A stretch of 12,745 nucleotides of DNA from CAZVEV01 sp964625865 (GTDB taxonomy: Bacteria > Planctomycetota > Phycisphaerae > SM23-33). The DNA is taken from assembly GCA_964625865.1 (NCBI GenBank), contig CAZVEV010000174.1:1-12745 (forward strand), in the 5' to 3' direction. The first letter of the stretch is position 1. Every line of letters starts with the position of its first letter. Position numbers and translations under genes: made by a program. The notes under the pieces were generated by a model. That model was given only the letters and a program-made list of their open reading frames with translations. It had not been told where the DNA came from and searched no databases. Below are positions 6,049 through 12,745 of this stretch, piece after piece.

Positions 6049-7518
6049 ATGACCCTCAGAACTGCAGCGTTGGTTTTGCTTATTGGTTGCTTCCTGACCC
6101 TTGCACCGACGGCCTTCGCCGAAGTGAGCGTACCGCCCGTCTTCGGCAATGGCATGGTCCTTCAGCGGGAGTTGCCCGTGCCCGTCTGGGGCACAGCGGC
6201 GCCGGGCGAGAAGGTCACCGTTTCCTTCGCCGGCCAGGAACTGGCGGCAACGGCGGGCAAGGACGGAAAGTGGATGGTCAAGCTCGCGCCGCTGAAAGCG
6301 TCGAAGGAGGGGCGGACATTCACCGTCAAGGGCAGGAATACCCTCACCTTCGACGACGTTCTGGTCGGCGAGGTGTGGCTGGCGAGCGGGCAGTCGAACA
6401 TGGCCGGACGGTTCGTCAAGGCCAAGGGGCGGCAGATCGACCCGAAGGTCTTCACGCAGGACCTGTCCGGCCTGCGGTTCACGACCAAGACGTGGCACAC
6501 GCTTGATGCGAAGACGCAGAACCAGGTCTCCTGCGTGGCGTTCTACTTCGCGATCGAGCTCTACAAGCAGCTCGACGTGCCCATCGGCCTGATCCAGCGG
6601 TACAACTCCGGCACACCCATCCAGGCCTGGATGCCGAAGGACGCCGCCGAGGTCATCCGCAAGCGGCTTGGCATTCCCGAGGGGTGGAACGACGTGGCCG
6701 ACAACCGCAACCCGGGCGTCCAGTATGACGACAAGATTGACGACGTCGTGCCGATGGCCTTTCGCGGCGTCATCTGGTACCAGGGCGAGCGGAACGCCAA
6801 GACCCGCACCGGCTACGAGTACGACAGGCTGCTGGCCTTCCACATCAAGACGTGGCGCGAGCTGTGGGCCCGGCGCGCGGGGCTCGAACTCCGCACGTTC
6901 CCCTTCTACTACGTGCAGGTGCCCACGCAGACGGCCGACGGGGAATGGCCCTGGCTCCGCGACCGCATGCGCCGGGCGCTGGAGATCACCGAGAACACCG
7001 GGATGGCCGTCTTCTACGACCACGGCCCGAGCCTGCACCCGCCGAACAAGCAGCCGTCAGGCTACCGCCTTGCGCTCTGGGCACTGGCGAAAGACTACGG
7101 CCGCAAGGACCTCGTGCACTGCGGGCCACTGCTGGACAAGGTCAAGATCGACGGCGGCAAGGCCGTGCTGACGTTCACGCACGTCGGCGGCGGGCTCAAG
7201 AGCACCTCCGGAGGGAAGGAACTGAAGTTCTTCGAGATCGCGGGCGAGGATGGCAAGTACGTCCCGGCCCATGCGACGATCGAGGCCGACACGGTCGTCG
7301 TTCACAGCGACCAGATCGCCAAGCCGGCCTACGTCCGCTACCTCTTCCGCAAGCCCAAGCCGGACCCCGAATTCAGCCTCGTCAACGCCGAAGGCCTGCC
7401 CGCCTCGTCGTTCATCACCGATAATCTCAAGCCCGACCGCAGCGCCCCGCTCGACCAGCCCAGGCCCAAGCGCCAGAGGCCCCGGCGGGAGCGAACGAAG
7501 ACAAACAGGACGAAGTAG
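6049..7518 (+). CDS. Exported sialate O-acetylesterase (SASA/SGNH) family protein
   Basis: A 489-residue exported esterase of the sialate O-acetylesterase (SASA, formerly DUF303) family, expected to remove O-acetyl groups from glycans. Residues 1-24 are a signal peptide ending AFA/E. VFGNGMVLQRELPVPVWGTAAPGEKV (31-56) is the typical N-terminal beta domain. GEVWLASGQSNMAG (107-120) carries the SGNH block I nucleophile, Ser116. VPIGLIQ and TPIQAWMP (177-195) and GVIWYQGERNA (240-250) are further family blocks. SLHPPNKQPSGYRLALWALAKDYG (328-351) holds the catalytic His330. The Asp commonly close before this His is absent (PSLH); an Asp occurs only at 324. The C-terminus is a short, very basic tail (about 471-489). 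The ATG at 6049 is set by the signal peptide, with a weak AGGACGG upstream. The real substrate may be a plant or algal polysaccharide rather than sialic acid. Confidence 0.88.
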   Translation: MTLRTAALVLLIGCFLTLAPTAFAEVSVPPVFGNGMVLQRELPVPVWGTAAPGEKVTVSFAGQELAATAGKDGKWMVKLAPLKASKEGRTFTVKGRNTLTFDDVLVGEVWLASGQSNMAGRFVKAKGRQIDPKVFTQDLSGLRFTTKTWHTLDAKTQNQVSCVAFYFAIELYKQLDVPIGLIQRYNSGTPIQAWMPKDAAEVIRKRLGIPEGWNDVADNRNPGVQYDDKIDDVVPMAFRGVIWYQGERNAKTRTGYEYDRLLAFHIKTWRELWARRAGLELRTFPFYYVQVPTQTADGEWPWLRDRMRRALEITENTGMAVFYDHGPSLHPPNKQPSGYRLALWALAKDYGRKDLVHCGPLLDKVKIDGGKAVLTFTHVGGGLKSTSGGKELKFFEIAGEDGKYVPAHATIEADTVVVHSDQIAKPAYVRYLFRKPKPDPEFSLVNAEGLPASSFITDNLKPDRSAPLDQPRPKRQRPRRERTKTNRTK

Positions 7519-7610
7519 ACCACCAGCGATCGTGGCCGACGCAGACCGGACGCTGCGCACCGGACCGTCACACGGTACGCCAGACGCCCCCGGCAGCAAA
7601 TCCCCGCATC

Positions 7611-7805
7611 CCCCGTCGGCTGGCCTTGCCTCCCGGCGTGAAGCACTGGTCGCTGACGACGCTCCGCGAGGAATTGATCAAGATCGGTGCGAAGGTCGTG
7701 AGGCATTCCCGGTACGTGTTCTTCCACATGGCGGAAGTGGCCGTGACACGTGAGCTGTTCCGTGAAATCCTCCGGCGGATTCATCGCCTTCGAGAACCGA
7801 TGCCC
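7611..7805 (+). pseudogene. C-terminal fragment of an IS1380-like transposase
   Basis: The plus-strand frame reads PRRLALPPGVKHWSLTTLREELIKIGAKVVRHSRYVFFHMAEVAVTRELFREILRRIHRLR in order. This resembles the C-terminal end of IS1380-family DDE transposases, which carry LREKLIKIGAKVVRHSRYVTFQMAEVAV. The catalytic core is absent and no start or terminal repeats are visible, so only about 60 residues of a much longer enzyme remain. It lies in the gap between the esterase and GH95 genes and marks an old insertion there. Family recognition is by eye from memory of the motif. Confidence 0.65.
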
Positions 7806-7843
7806 GAACCCCGGATTCAGTGTGCACAACGCGCCGCATCAGA

Positions 7844-7903
7844 TACAATCTCTGTGAAGGCGCCGCGATGGTCGCGGGCGCAATGCTATCTGGGAGATCC
7901 CAG
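7844..7903 (+). promoter_or_regulatory. Weak promoter and leader hairpin upstream of GH95
   Basis: TACAAT (7844-7849, 5/6 to the -10 consensus) has only a poor -35 17 nt upstream (TGTGCA, 3/6). Downstream, CTGGG (7890-7894) and CCCAG (7899-7903) form a 5-bp hairpin with loop AGAT, 21 nt before the chosen ATG. The rest of 7519-7924 holds the transposase relic and nothing else I can support. Confidence 0.25.
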
Positions 7904-7924
7904 TTTAAGTCATCGAGGATCACA

Positions 7925-10801
7925 ATGGTGACACATCCTGGATTGGAGAACCTGACGGGTATGAAAGCACATTCTCTCTGCATGCGTATGAAATCCCCGT
8001 TGATCGCAGCGATGTGTGTCGGTGCGGTCATGTCGAACTCGACTTGGGCGGCCGATCAACCACAGAACGATCCGGCGACGACGCTCTGGTATACCCAACC
8101 CGCCAAGAACTGGCAGACGCAGGCGCTTCCGATCGGTAACGGCCGTTTGGGGGCGATGATCTTCGGCGGAGTGGGCCACGAGCGGATCGGATTGAACGAG
8201 GAGACGGTGTGGTCCGGCTCGCGAGTCAACTGGAACCGCAAAGACGCCTCAAAGAACCTCCCGAAGATCCGCGAGCTGCTGCTGGCCGGCAGGAACGACG
8301 AGGCCGAAGCACTGGTCAACCAGACCTTCACCTGCACAGGCGGGGGTTCGCGCGGCGGCGCAGGCGGCCCGTGGGGTTGCTACCAGGAGCTGGGCAACCT
8401 GAACATCGTCTGGTCGTCGAAGGCCCAGGCCATTCCGCTGGGCACATGGAAGTACAAGATGATTACGACCCCGGGCATCACGGACATTCGCAAGCACCGA
8501 CGCGAAGTCAGCCGCCTGGTCACCGAAACCGCGAAAGTCGACGTCGACGACAAGGCCTGGGCCGACTACATCATCGCCGACGGCAAGGCCGTCAAAGGCG
8601 GACGCAAGCTCGACCTCAATGACAAGGTGCTCCTGCGCCATCACATAACGTTGACGAAGCGGCAGGTGGCCGAGTTGGGAGTGTTGCGGGTCGGCTCGAC
8701 GGCGCGGAACGGGCGGGTCTTCGTCAACGGGCGGGAGGTCGGCACACTGCCCGGCTGGCAGTCCGTGGGGCACGCGAAGTTCAGAGCCGACGTCCGTCAG
8801 TTGCTCACCCCGGGCGAGAATGTCATCGCGATCTACTGCTCGAATTACCGTCGGAGAGGCCAGATGCCGGTGTCGGTGTCACTCGACCCCAGGGAAGACA
8901 CGCAGGAGTATCGACGCCGCTTGAACCTCCGCGACGCCATCTCGACGGTTGAGTACAAGATGGACGGCGTGACGTACAGGCGAGAAGCGTTTGCCAGTGC
9001 GCCTGACCAGGTGCTGGTGTTCCGCTTCACCGCCGACACGCCCGGCGCGATTTCGTTCGCCGCGACGATGGATCGACTGGAAAACTTCGAAACGCGGGTC
9101 GATGGGTCGACCGGGCTGGTGATGAGGGGGAACACGGCCAGTGGACAGACCGGCGGGGCGGGGATGAAGTTCGTCGCGCGGTTACGTGCGATTGCTCGCG
9201 GCGGAAAGGTCTGGGCCAAAGGGGATCAGTTGCATGTCGATTCAGCCGACGACGTGGTGCTGCTGGTAGCGGCCGGGACGAACTACCGGGGCTTCGCGGG
9301 GCGTTGCACGGCGGACCCGATGAAAGCCACGGCCGGCGACATTATCAAAGCATCGGCCAAATCGTACGACGAGCTGCGCTCGGCCAGCATTGCTGATCAT
9401 CGCAGCTACTTTGACCGCGTCAGCGTCACCCTTGACGACGGCCAGGCCGAAAGCCGCGCCACGGCCGCTTTGCCAACGGACCAAAGGCATGCGGCGCTTG
9501 GCCAGGGCAAGACCGATCCGGCATTGGCCGCGCTCTACTTCAATTTAGGTCGCTACCTGCTGATCTGCAGTTCACGGCCGGGCGATATGCCGGCGAATCT
9601 TCAGGGCATTTGGGCGGAGGGCATCCAGACGCCGTGGAACTGCGATTACCACATCGACATCAACGTCCAGATGAACTACTGGCCGGCGGAAGTGTGCGGT
9701 CTCGGTGACTGCCACACCCCCCTGTTCAAGCTGATCGAATCGCTGCAAGAACCGGGCGCCGAGACGGCCAAGGTGTATTACAACGCCAAGGGATGGGTCG
9801 CGCACGTGATTACCAACATCTGGGGCTTTACCGCGCCGGGTGAACAGGCCGGCTGGGGCGCCACCGCCACCGGGTCGCCCTGGCTTTGTGATCACTTGTG
9901 GGAGCATTACGACTACAATCGCGACAAGGGATTTCTCAAGTGGGCGTATCCGATCATGAAAGGCTCGGCCGAGTTCTTCCTGGACATGCTGATCACCGAT
10001 CCGAAGACCGGTTGGCTGGTGACGGCACCGTCGAACTCACCCGAGAACACGTTCATCATGACCAACGGTAAGCGGGCGCGGGTCTGCATGGGGCCGACGA
10101 TGGACATGCAAATCCTGCGCGAACTGTTCAGCAATTGCATCGAGGCGGCGACGATCCTGGGGGTTGACGAGTCCTTCCGCAAACGCCTGGCCCAAACCCG
10201 TGCGAAGTTCGCCCCGAACCGGATCGGCAAGCACGGACAGATCCAGGAATGGCTGCAAGATTACGATGAAGCCGAACCCGCTCACCGGCACGTGTCACAC
10301 CTCTATGGCTTGCATCCCCATGACGAGATCACGCCCGACGGCACACCGAAGCTCGCCAAAGCGGCGAAGGTCTCGCTGCAACGGCGCGGCGACGGCGGGA
10401 CCGGCTGGTCGATGGCGTGGAAGGTCAACTTCTGGGCTCGCCTGCATGATGGCAACCACGCCCATCTCATGCTCAACAACCTGATCAGAAAGGGCGGCGC
10501 GAATCTGTTCTGCCAGCACCCGCCGTTTCAGATCGACGGCAATTTCGGCGGCACGTCCGGCGTGGCCGAGATGCTGCTGCAAAGTCATGGCGACGTGATC
10601 CGACTGCTGCCGGCTCTGCCCGACGCCTGGCCGAGCGGCAAGGTGACCGGCTTCCGCGCCCGCGGCGGATACCAGGTGGACTTCGAATGGAAAGGCGGCA
10701 AGGTGACCGACTTTTCGATCCGGGCAAAGCAACCGGGCAAGGTCACGGTTCGCGTGAACGGGCAGACCAAGACCGTCAATGCCAAAACTGATTGGAAATA
10801 G
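7925..10801 (+). CDS. Exported GH95 family glycosidase (alpha-L-fucosidase type) with inserted domain
   Basis: A 958-residue exported enzyme of glycoside hydrolase family 95, whose members cleave alpha-1,2-L-fucose (some alpha-L-galactose) by inversion. LWYTQPAKNWQTQALPIGNGRLGAMIFGG and LNEETVWSGS (about 53-100) are the N-terminal domain signature. WNCDYHIDINVQMNYWPAE (around 572-590), PSNSPEN (Glu707, expected general acid) and FQIDGNFGGTSGVAEML (Asp871) are catalytic-domain blocks. Where the family usually shows N-x-N before QMNYWPAE, this protein has D578-I-N580. Residues about 170-320 are an extra jelly-roll-like domain (GRVFVNGREVGTLPGW, FRADVRQLLTPGENVIAIYC) inserted between YQELGNLNI and YRRRLNLRDAI, normally close neighbours. 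The ATG at 7925 is chosen for GAGG 6 nt upstream; 7961 or 7988 would give a more typical signal peptide (MKSPLIAAMCVGAVMSNSTWA/A). The stop codon lies inside the left end of the RAYT element. Confidence 0.9.
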   Translation: MVTHPGLENLTGMKAHSLCMRMKSPLIAAMCVGAVMSNSTWAADQPQNDPATTLWYTQPAKNWQTQALPIGNGRLGAMIFGGVGHERIGLNEETVWSGSRVNWNRKDASKNLPKIRELLLAGRNDEAEALVNQTFTCTGGGSRGGAGGPWGCYQELGNLNIVWSSKAQAIPLGTWKYKMITTPGITDIRKHRREVSRLVTETAKVDVDDKAWADYIIADGKAVKGGRKLDLNDKVLLRHHITLTKRQVAELGVLRVGSTARNGRVFVNGREVGTLPGWQSVGHAKFRADVRQLLTPGENVIAIYCSNYRRRGQMPVSVSLDPREDTQEYRRRLNLRDAISTVEYKMDGVTYRREAFASAPDQVLVFRFTADTPGAISFAATMDRLENFETRVDGSTGLVMRGNTASGQTGGAGMKFVARLRAIARGGKVWAKGDQLHVDSADDVVLLVAAGTNYRGFAGRCTADPMKATAGDIIKASAKSYDELRSASIADHRSYFDRVSVTLDDGQAESRATAALPTDQRHAALGQGKTDPALAALYFNLGRYLLICSSRPGDMPANLQGIWAEGIQTPWNCDYHIDINVQMNYWPAEVCGLGDCHTPLFKLIESLQEPGAETAKVYYNAKGWVAHVITNIWGFTAPGEQAGWGATATGSPWLCDHLWEHYDYNRDKGFLKWAYPIMKGSAEFFLDMLITDPKTGWLVTAPSNSPENTFIMTNGKRARVCMGPTMDMQILRELFSNCIEAATILGVDESFRKRLAQTRAKFAPNRIGKHGQIQEWLQDYDEAEPAHRHVSHLYGLHPHDEITPDGTPKLAKAAKVSLQRRGDGGTGWSMAWKVNFWARLHDGNHAHLMLNNLIRKGGANLFCQHPPFQIDGNFGGTSGVAEMLLQSHGDVIRLLPALPDAWPSGKVTGFRARGGYQVDFEWKGGKVTDFSIRAKQPGKVTVRVNGQTKTVNAKTDWK

Positions 10802-10820
10802 GGGACGCTACCCTATTTTT
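10796..10820 (+). terminator. Left REP hairpin with T-run, probable terminator after GH95
   Basis: AAATAGGG (10796-10803) pairs with CCCTATTT (10811-10818) through 8 bp around loop GACGCTA, and a run of five T (10816-10820) follows. This has the form of an intrinsic terminator for GH95, whose stop TAG (10799-10801) lies inside the stem. The stem is only half G/C, so its strength is uncertain. Confidence 0.45.
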
Positions 10821-10857
10821 GGTTGACGTGAGGTTCTGCGGGGGCTAGGGTTATGGC

Positions 10858-11565
10858 ATGCCTCGTATGGCTCGCGTTGTCATTCCGGACTGCCCGCATC
10901 ACGTCACGCAGCGTGGGAACCGCCGCGAGGACGTGTTCTTCACCGACGCCGACCGCCTGCGATACCTGGAACTGCTGGCCGAATACGCCGCGAAGCACGG
11001 CTTGGCGGTCCAGGCGTATTGTCTGATGCCCAACCACGTGCACCTGGTGGCCGTCCCGCGGGCCGAAGCGTCGCTGGGGGCCGCCCTCAAGCCGGTCCAC
11101 ATGCGGTACGCCCAGCACGTCAACTGGACCCAGCGGCTGGAGGGGCGGCTATGGCAGGGGCGGTTCTTCTCCTGTCCGCTGGACGAGGAGCACCTGTGGG
11201 CGGCCGTTCGGTACGTCGAGCGGAACCCGGTGCGGGGCGGCCTGGTCGAGTTCGCCGAGGACTACCGCTGGTCGAGCGCCGGGGCCCGCTGCGGGCTGCG
11301 GCCCGACGCGGTGCTGTCCGATCCGTGCGAATTGACCACCCGTCTGACGCCGGACAAGTGGCAGCAGTGGCTTCGCGAGCCGTGGGAGGCCGAGGCGGAC
11401 ATGACCGCCCGCCTGCGCCACTGCACGCACACCGGCCGCCCGGCCGGGGGGGACGGCTTCATCGCCCACCTCGAAGCGCTGGTCGGCCGCGTCCTGCGCG
11501 CCAGAAGAGTAGGCCGACCAAGGAAACAAAGGCCGGACAAGGAGCACCACGATGCCCAGAGATAG
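10858..11565 (+). CDS. REP-associated tyrosine transposase (Y1/HUH, RAYT)
   Basis: A 235-residue single-strand DNA transposase of the Y1 (IS200-like, REP-associated) family, which nicks and joins palindromic REP sequences through a tyrosine. The N-terminus MPRMARVVIPDCPHHVTQRGNRREDVFF is characteristic. MPNHVHLV gives the metal-binding HUH pair His60/His62. WQGRFFSCPLDEEHLWAAVRYVERNPVRGGLV (99-130) holds the likely nucleophile Tyr119, and YRWSSA follows. GRPAGGDGFIAHLEALVGRVL and GRPRK (193-223) form the usual C-terminal extension. The family length is normal, no frameshift is seen and the motifs are intact, so the enzyme may be active. AGGG lies 7 nt before the ATG at 10858. Its TAG stop lies in the right hairpin, and its last five codons overlap the start of the beta-helix gene. 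Confidence 0.93.
   Translation: MPRMARVVIPDCPHHVTQRGNRREDVFFTDADRLRYLELLAEYAAKHGLAVQAYCLMPNHVHLVAVPRAEASLGAALKPVHMRYAQHVNWTQRLEGRLWQGRFFSCPLDEEHLWAAVRYVERNPVRGGLVEFAEDYRWSSAGARCGLRPDAVLSDPCELTTRLTPDKWQQWLREPWEAEADMTARLRHCTHTGRPAGGDGFIAHLEALVGRVLRARRVGRPRKQRPDKEHHDAQR
11539..11544 (+). promoter_or_regulatory. Ribosome binding site of the beta-helix gene, inside the transposase gene
   Basis: AAGGAG at 11539-11544 is 7 nt before the ATG at 11552, a near-ideal Shine-Dalgarno. It lies within transposase codons for DKE near the C-terminus. The better of the candidate starts for the downstream gene is therefore encoded by the mobile element. Confidence 0.75.
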
Positions 11566-12745
11566 GGTAGCGTCCCCTATTTTGTCCGCGGCCGTGGTGA
11601 TCGCTTTTCTGCCCACATTCGTCTTCGCGCAGAGTAAGTTGCTGAACAGTTTCCATCCGCCGAAGACCATCTCAATCGGAGACACCACGGTGCTGAACGT
11701 TCCAGCCGGTGCATCGACTGAGAGTATCCAGGGATGGATCGACAAGGCTGTGAGGCAATGCTCCCACAGAAATACCGTGCAATTGAAGTTTGCTCGCGGG
11801 GTCAACTACCGGGTGGGGACGGACGATGGCGAGACCGTTCTGAAGATCGAGAAGACCAAGAAAGGAGGGACGCCGGTAAACTTGGTTGTTGATGGGATGG
11901 GATGCACCTTCACGGTCACCTCCTGGTCCCGCTTCATGAGGATCAGTAGAGTGCGAAACGTGATCCTGAAGAATTTCCGACTGACCTATGATCCCAAAAA
12001 CATTACGCAAGGCGTGATCTCCAAGATCGTCAACTCCAGTTCGGGAATCTACGACATCAAGATCGATCCCGGCTATCCAATGCCCGACGGGCCTCGATTC
12101 ACCTCGTCCGATCTAAGGTGGATCATTCTCATGAAGAAGCAGCCAGACGGCTCGTGGGGCATGAAGCCCGGATGTCCTACAACGATTGGATTCAAGTCAG
12201 GACGCTTCCCTACTCGAAGTGGGAAGAGGAGCGTTCATATGCAATTGACCACATGTGTGGATCACGGCCGCTTGCATGGATCTCGTGGAGACGATCCCTT
12301 GCGGCGCGTTATTGAGCTGGGCGACCGAGTGGCCATCCTTAGCCGGACCAATGGTCGCGGCGCAATCCGCGCGTCTGAATGTTACGCCTTGACCTACCGC
12401 AATATTGAGGTGAATCATTCACCGGCTTCCGCCTTCGGAGACTCTTTCAGCGAACGAACCTGCTATGTCGGCGTCACCGTGCGCCCCACGGGGGGGGACC
12501 TCTTCACGACCACCGCGGACGGCATTTTCACCACCAACCAACGCAATGGCCCGTGGATCGAGGGCTGTCTGCTGCAGGGCATCGGTGACGACGCCGTGGT
12601 TCTCAAGAATACCGTAGGCTTCTTCAAAGGCGCCACGCAGGATCCTAAGCGCCCCTATCGCATCGGCGCACAGGACGCATGGCTCTCTGTCTTGCCCGGT
12701 GATCATCTAGCCGTTTATGATATGAGCAAACGAACTCTCGTATCC
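11552..12745 (+). CDS. Exported right-handed beta-helix protein (3' end beyond right edge)
   Basis: The visible 398 residues are open to the window edge with no stop. MPRDRVASPILSAAVVIAFLPTFVFA/Q (1-26) is a complete signal peptide. The rest reads as a parallel beta-helix of the pectate-lyase/GH28-like type: AIRASECYALTYRNIEVNHSPASAFGDSF, then ADGIFTTNQRNGPWIEGCLLQGIGDDAVVLKN with D323-G324 and G345-D346-D347, where related families place loops or catalytic Asp residues. The frame was followed codon by codon across the window. The start is the ATG at 11552, 14 nt inside the transposase gene and 7 nt after AAGGAG; no better start exists, because later TTG or GTG codons would remove the charged n-region. 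Base composition looks more AT-rich than GH95. A polysaccharide lyase or glycosidase is plausible, but the specificity cannot be read. Confidence 0.82.
   Translation, partial: MPRDRVASPILSAAVVIAFLPTFVFAQSKLLNSFHPPKTISIGDTTVLNVPAGASTESIQGWIDKAVRQCSHRNTVQLKFARGVNYRVGTDDGETVLKIEKTKKGGTPVNLVVDGMGCTFTVTSWSRFMRISRVRNVILKNFRLTYDPKNITQGVISKIVNSSSGIYDIKIDPGYPMPDGPRFTSSDLRWIILMKKQPDGSWGMKPGCPTTIGFKSGRFPTRSGKRSVHMQLTTCVDHGRLHGSRGDDPLRRVIELGDRVAILSRTNGRGAIRASECYALTYRNIEVNHSPASAFGDSFSERTCYVGVTVRPTGGDLFTTTADGIFTTNQRNGPWIEGCLLQGIGDDAVVLKNTVGFFKGATQDPKRPYRIGAQDAWLSVLPGDHLAVYDMSKRTLVS
11562..11582 (+). repeat. Right REP end, coding in two frames
   Basis: ATAGGG (11562-11567), loop TAGCGTC and CCCTAT (11575-11580) form the right hairpin, exact inverse of 10796-10816. 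In one frame it supplies the transposase stop (11563-11565). In another it encodes RVASPI in the signal peptide of the downstream protein. A TTTT follows the stem, so it might also attenuate transcription into that gene. Confidence 0.8.

Larger units (their letters stand above)
10796..11582 (+). mobile_element. RAYT element (787 bp) bounded by perfect 21-bp inverted hairpin ends
   Basis: The segment 10796-10816 is the exact reverse complement of 11562-11582 (21 bp), and both enclose one transposase gene. Each end is itself a hairpin: ATAGGG and CCCTAT flank a 7-nt loop, GACGCTA on the left and TAGCGTC on the right. This is the layout of a REP-associated tyrosine transposase with its palindromic REP sequences. 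No target duplication is seen, as expected for HUH single-strand transposition. It lies exactly between the GH95 coding end and the beta-helix gene and overlaps both. Confidence 0.85.

Noticed and set aside
6022..7038. Minus-strand open frame of 338 codons opposite the esterase gene
   Set aside because: It covers conserved esterase motifs on the other strand and has no recognisable domain; it is a shadow of high-GC codon use.
7820..7924. Longer GH95 starts at GTG 7820 or ATG 7868
   Set aside because: They place 35 or 19 extra residues with no export character before the signal peptide, and ATG 7925 has a better-placed Shine-Dalgarno.
10823..10851. TTGACG-17-TAGGGT as a promoter for the transposase
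   Set aside because: The -10 matches only 3 of 6 positions; the case is too weak to list as a feature, though readthrough or this site must supply the transcript.
11149..11805. Minus-strand open frame across the RAYT right end and the beta-helix gene start
   Set aside because: It is antisense to the catalytic part of the transposase and to a signal peptide; no domain seen.
12118..12315. Plus-strand 65-codon frame inside the beta-helix region, considered as evidence for a frameshift
   Set aside because: The main frame from 11552 stays open through this stretch and keeps sensible beta-helix sequence on both sides, so no frameshift is needed.

Overview
The window is GC-rich DNA that looks like a Planctomycetota (PVC-group) chromosome. 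The reasons are the exported HEAT-repeat protein with a W-x-x-W-W motif, a LamG protein ending in a PEP-CTERM sorting signal, exported glycan-active enzymes with long structured gaps between them, and several genes with weak or no Shine-Dalgarno sequence. This assignment is an inference from gene content; no marker was searched.

Layout. Positions 1-5487 are a minus-strand block. It holds the 5' part of rpsB (1-847, running off the left edge), a structured rpsB leader and promoter (848-1042), a large secreted HEAT-repeat protein (1088-3520) with its own promoter, a gene-free repeat-rich gap (3604-4306), and a LamG-like PEP-CTERM protein (4307-5245) with a near-consensus promoter and a leader of about 200 nt. 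The gap contains a 371-bp element with 21-bp terminal inverted repeats, a relic of a second PEP-CTERM tail, and a 14-bp tandem array. Positions 5488-6048 are a divergent intergenic region with a 233-bp palindromic MITE-like element and a strong hairpin.

Positions 6049-12745 are a plus-strand block of exported carbohydrate-active proteins. It holds an SGNH-type sialate O-acetylesterase (SASA) family protein (6049-7518), a relic of an IS1380-like transposase C-terminus (7611-7805), a GH95 alpha-L-fucosidase-family protein with an inserted jelly-roll-like domain (7925-10801), a compact REP-associated tyrosine transposase (RAYT) element (10796-11582), and the 5' part of a right-handed beta-helix protein (11552-12745, running off the right edge). 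The esterase, the GH95 enzyme and the beta-helix protein could act together outside the cytoplasm on acetylated, fucosylated (or L-galactosylated) polysaccharide; this is inferred from family and proximity.

The most interesting feature is how the RAYT element sits between GH95 and the beta-helix gene. Its two perfect 21-bp inverted ends, each a hairpin, carry the stop codons of GH95 (left end) and of the transposase (right end). The last codons of the transposase also carry the Shine-Dalgarno sequence, start codon and charged first residues of the downstream protein's signal peptide. The mobile element therefore appears to have become the translation start of a resident gene.
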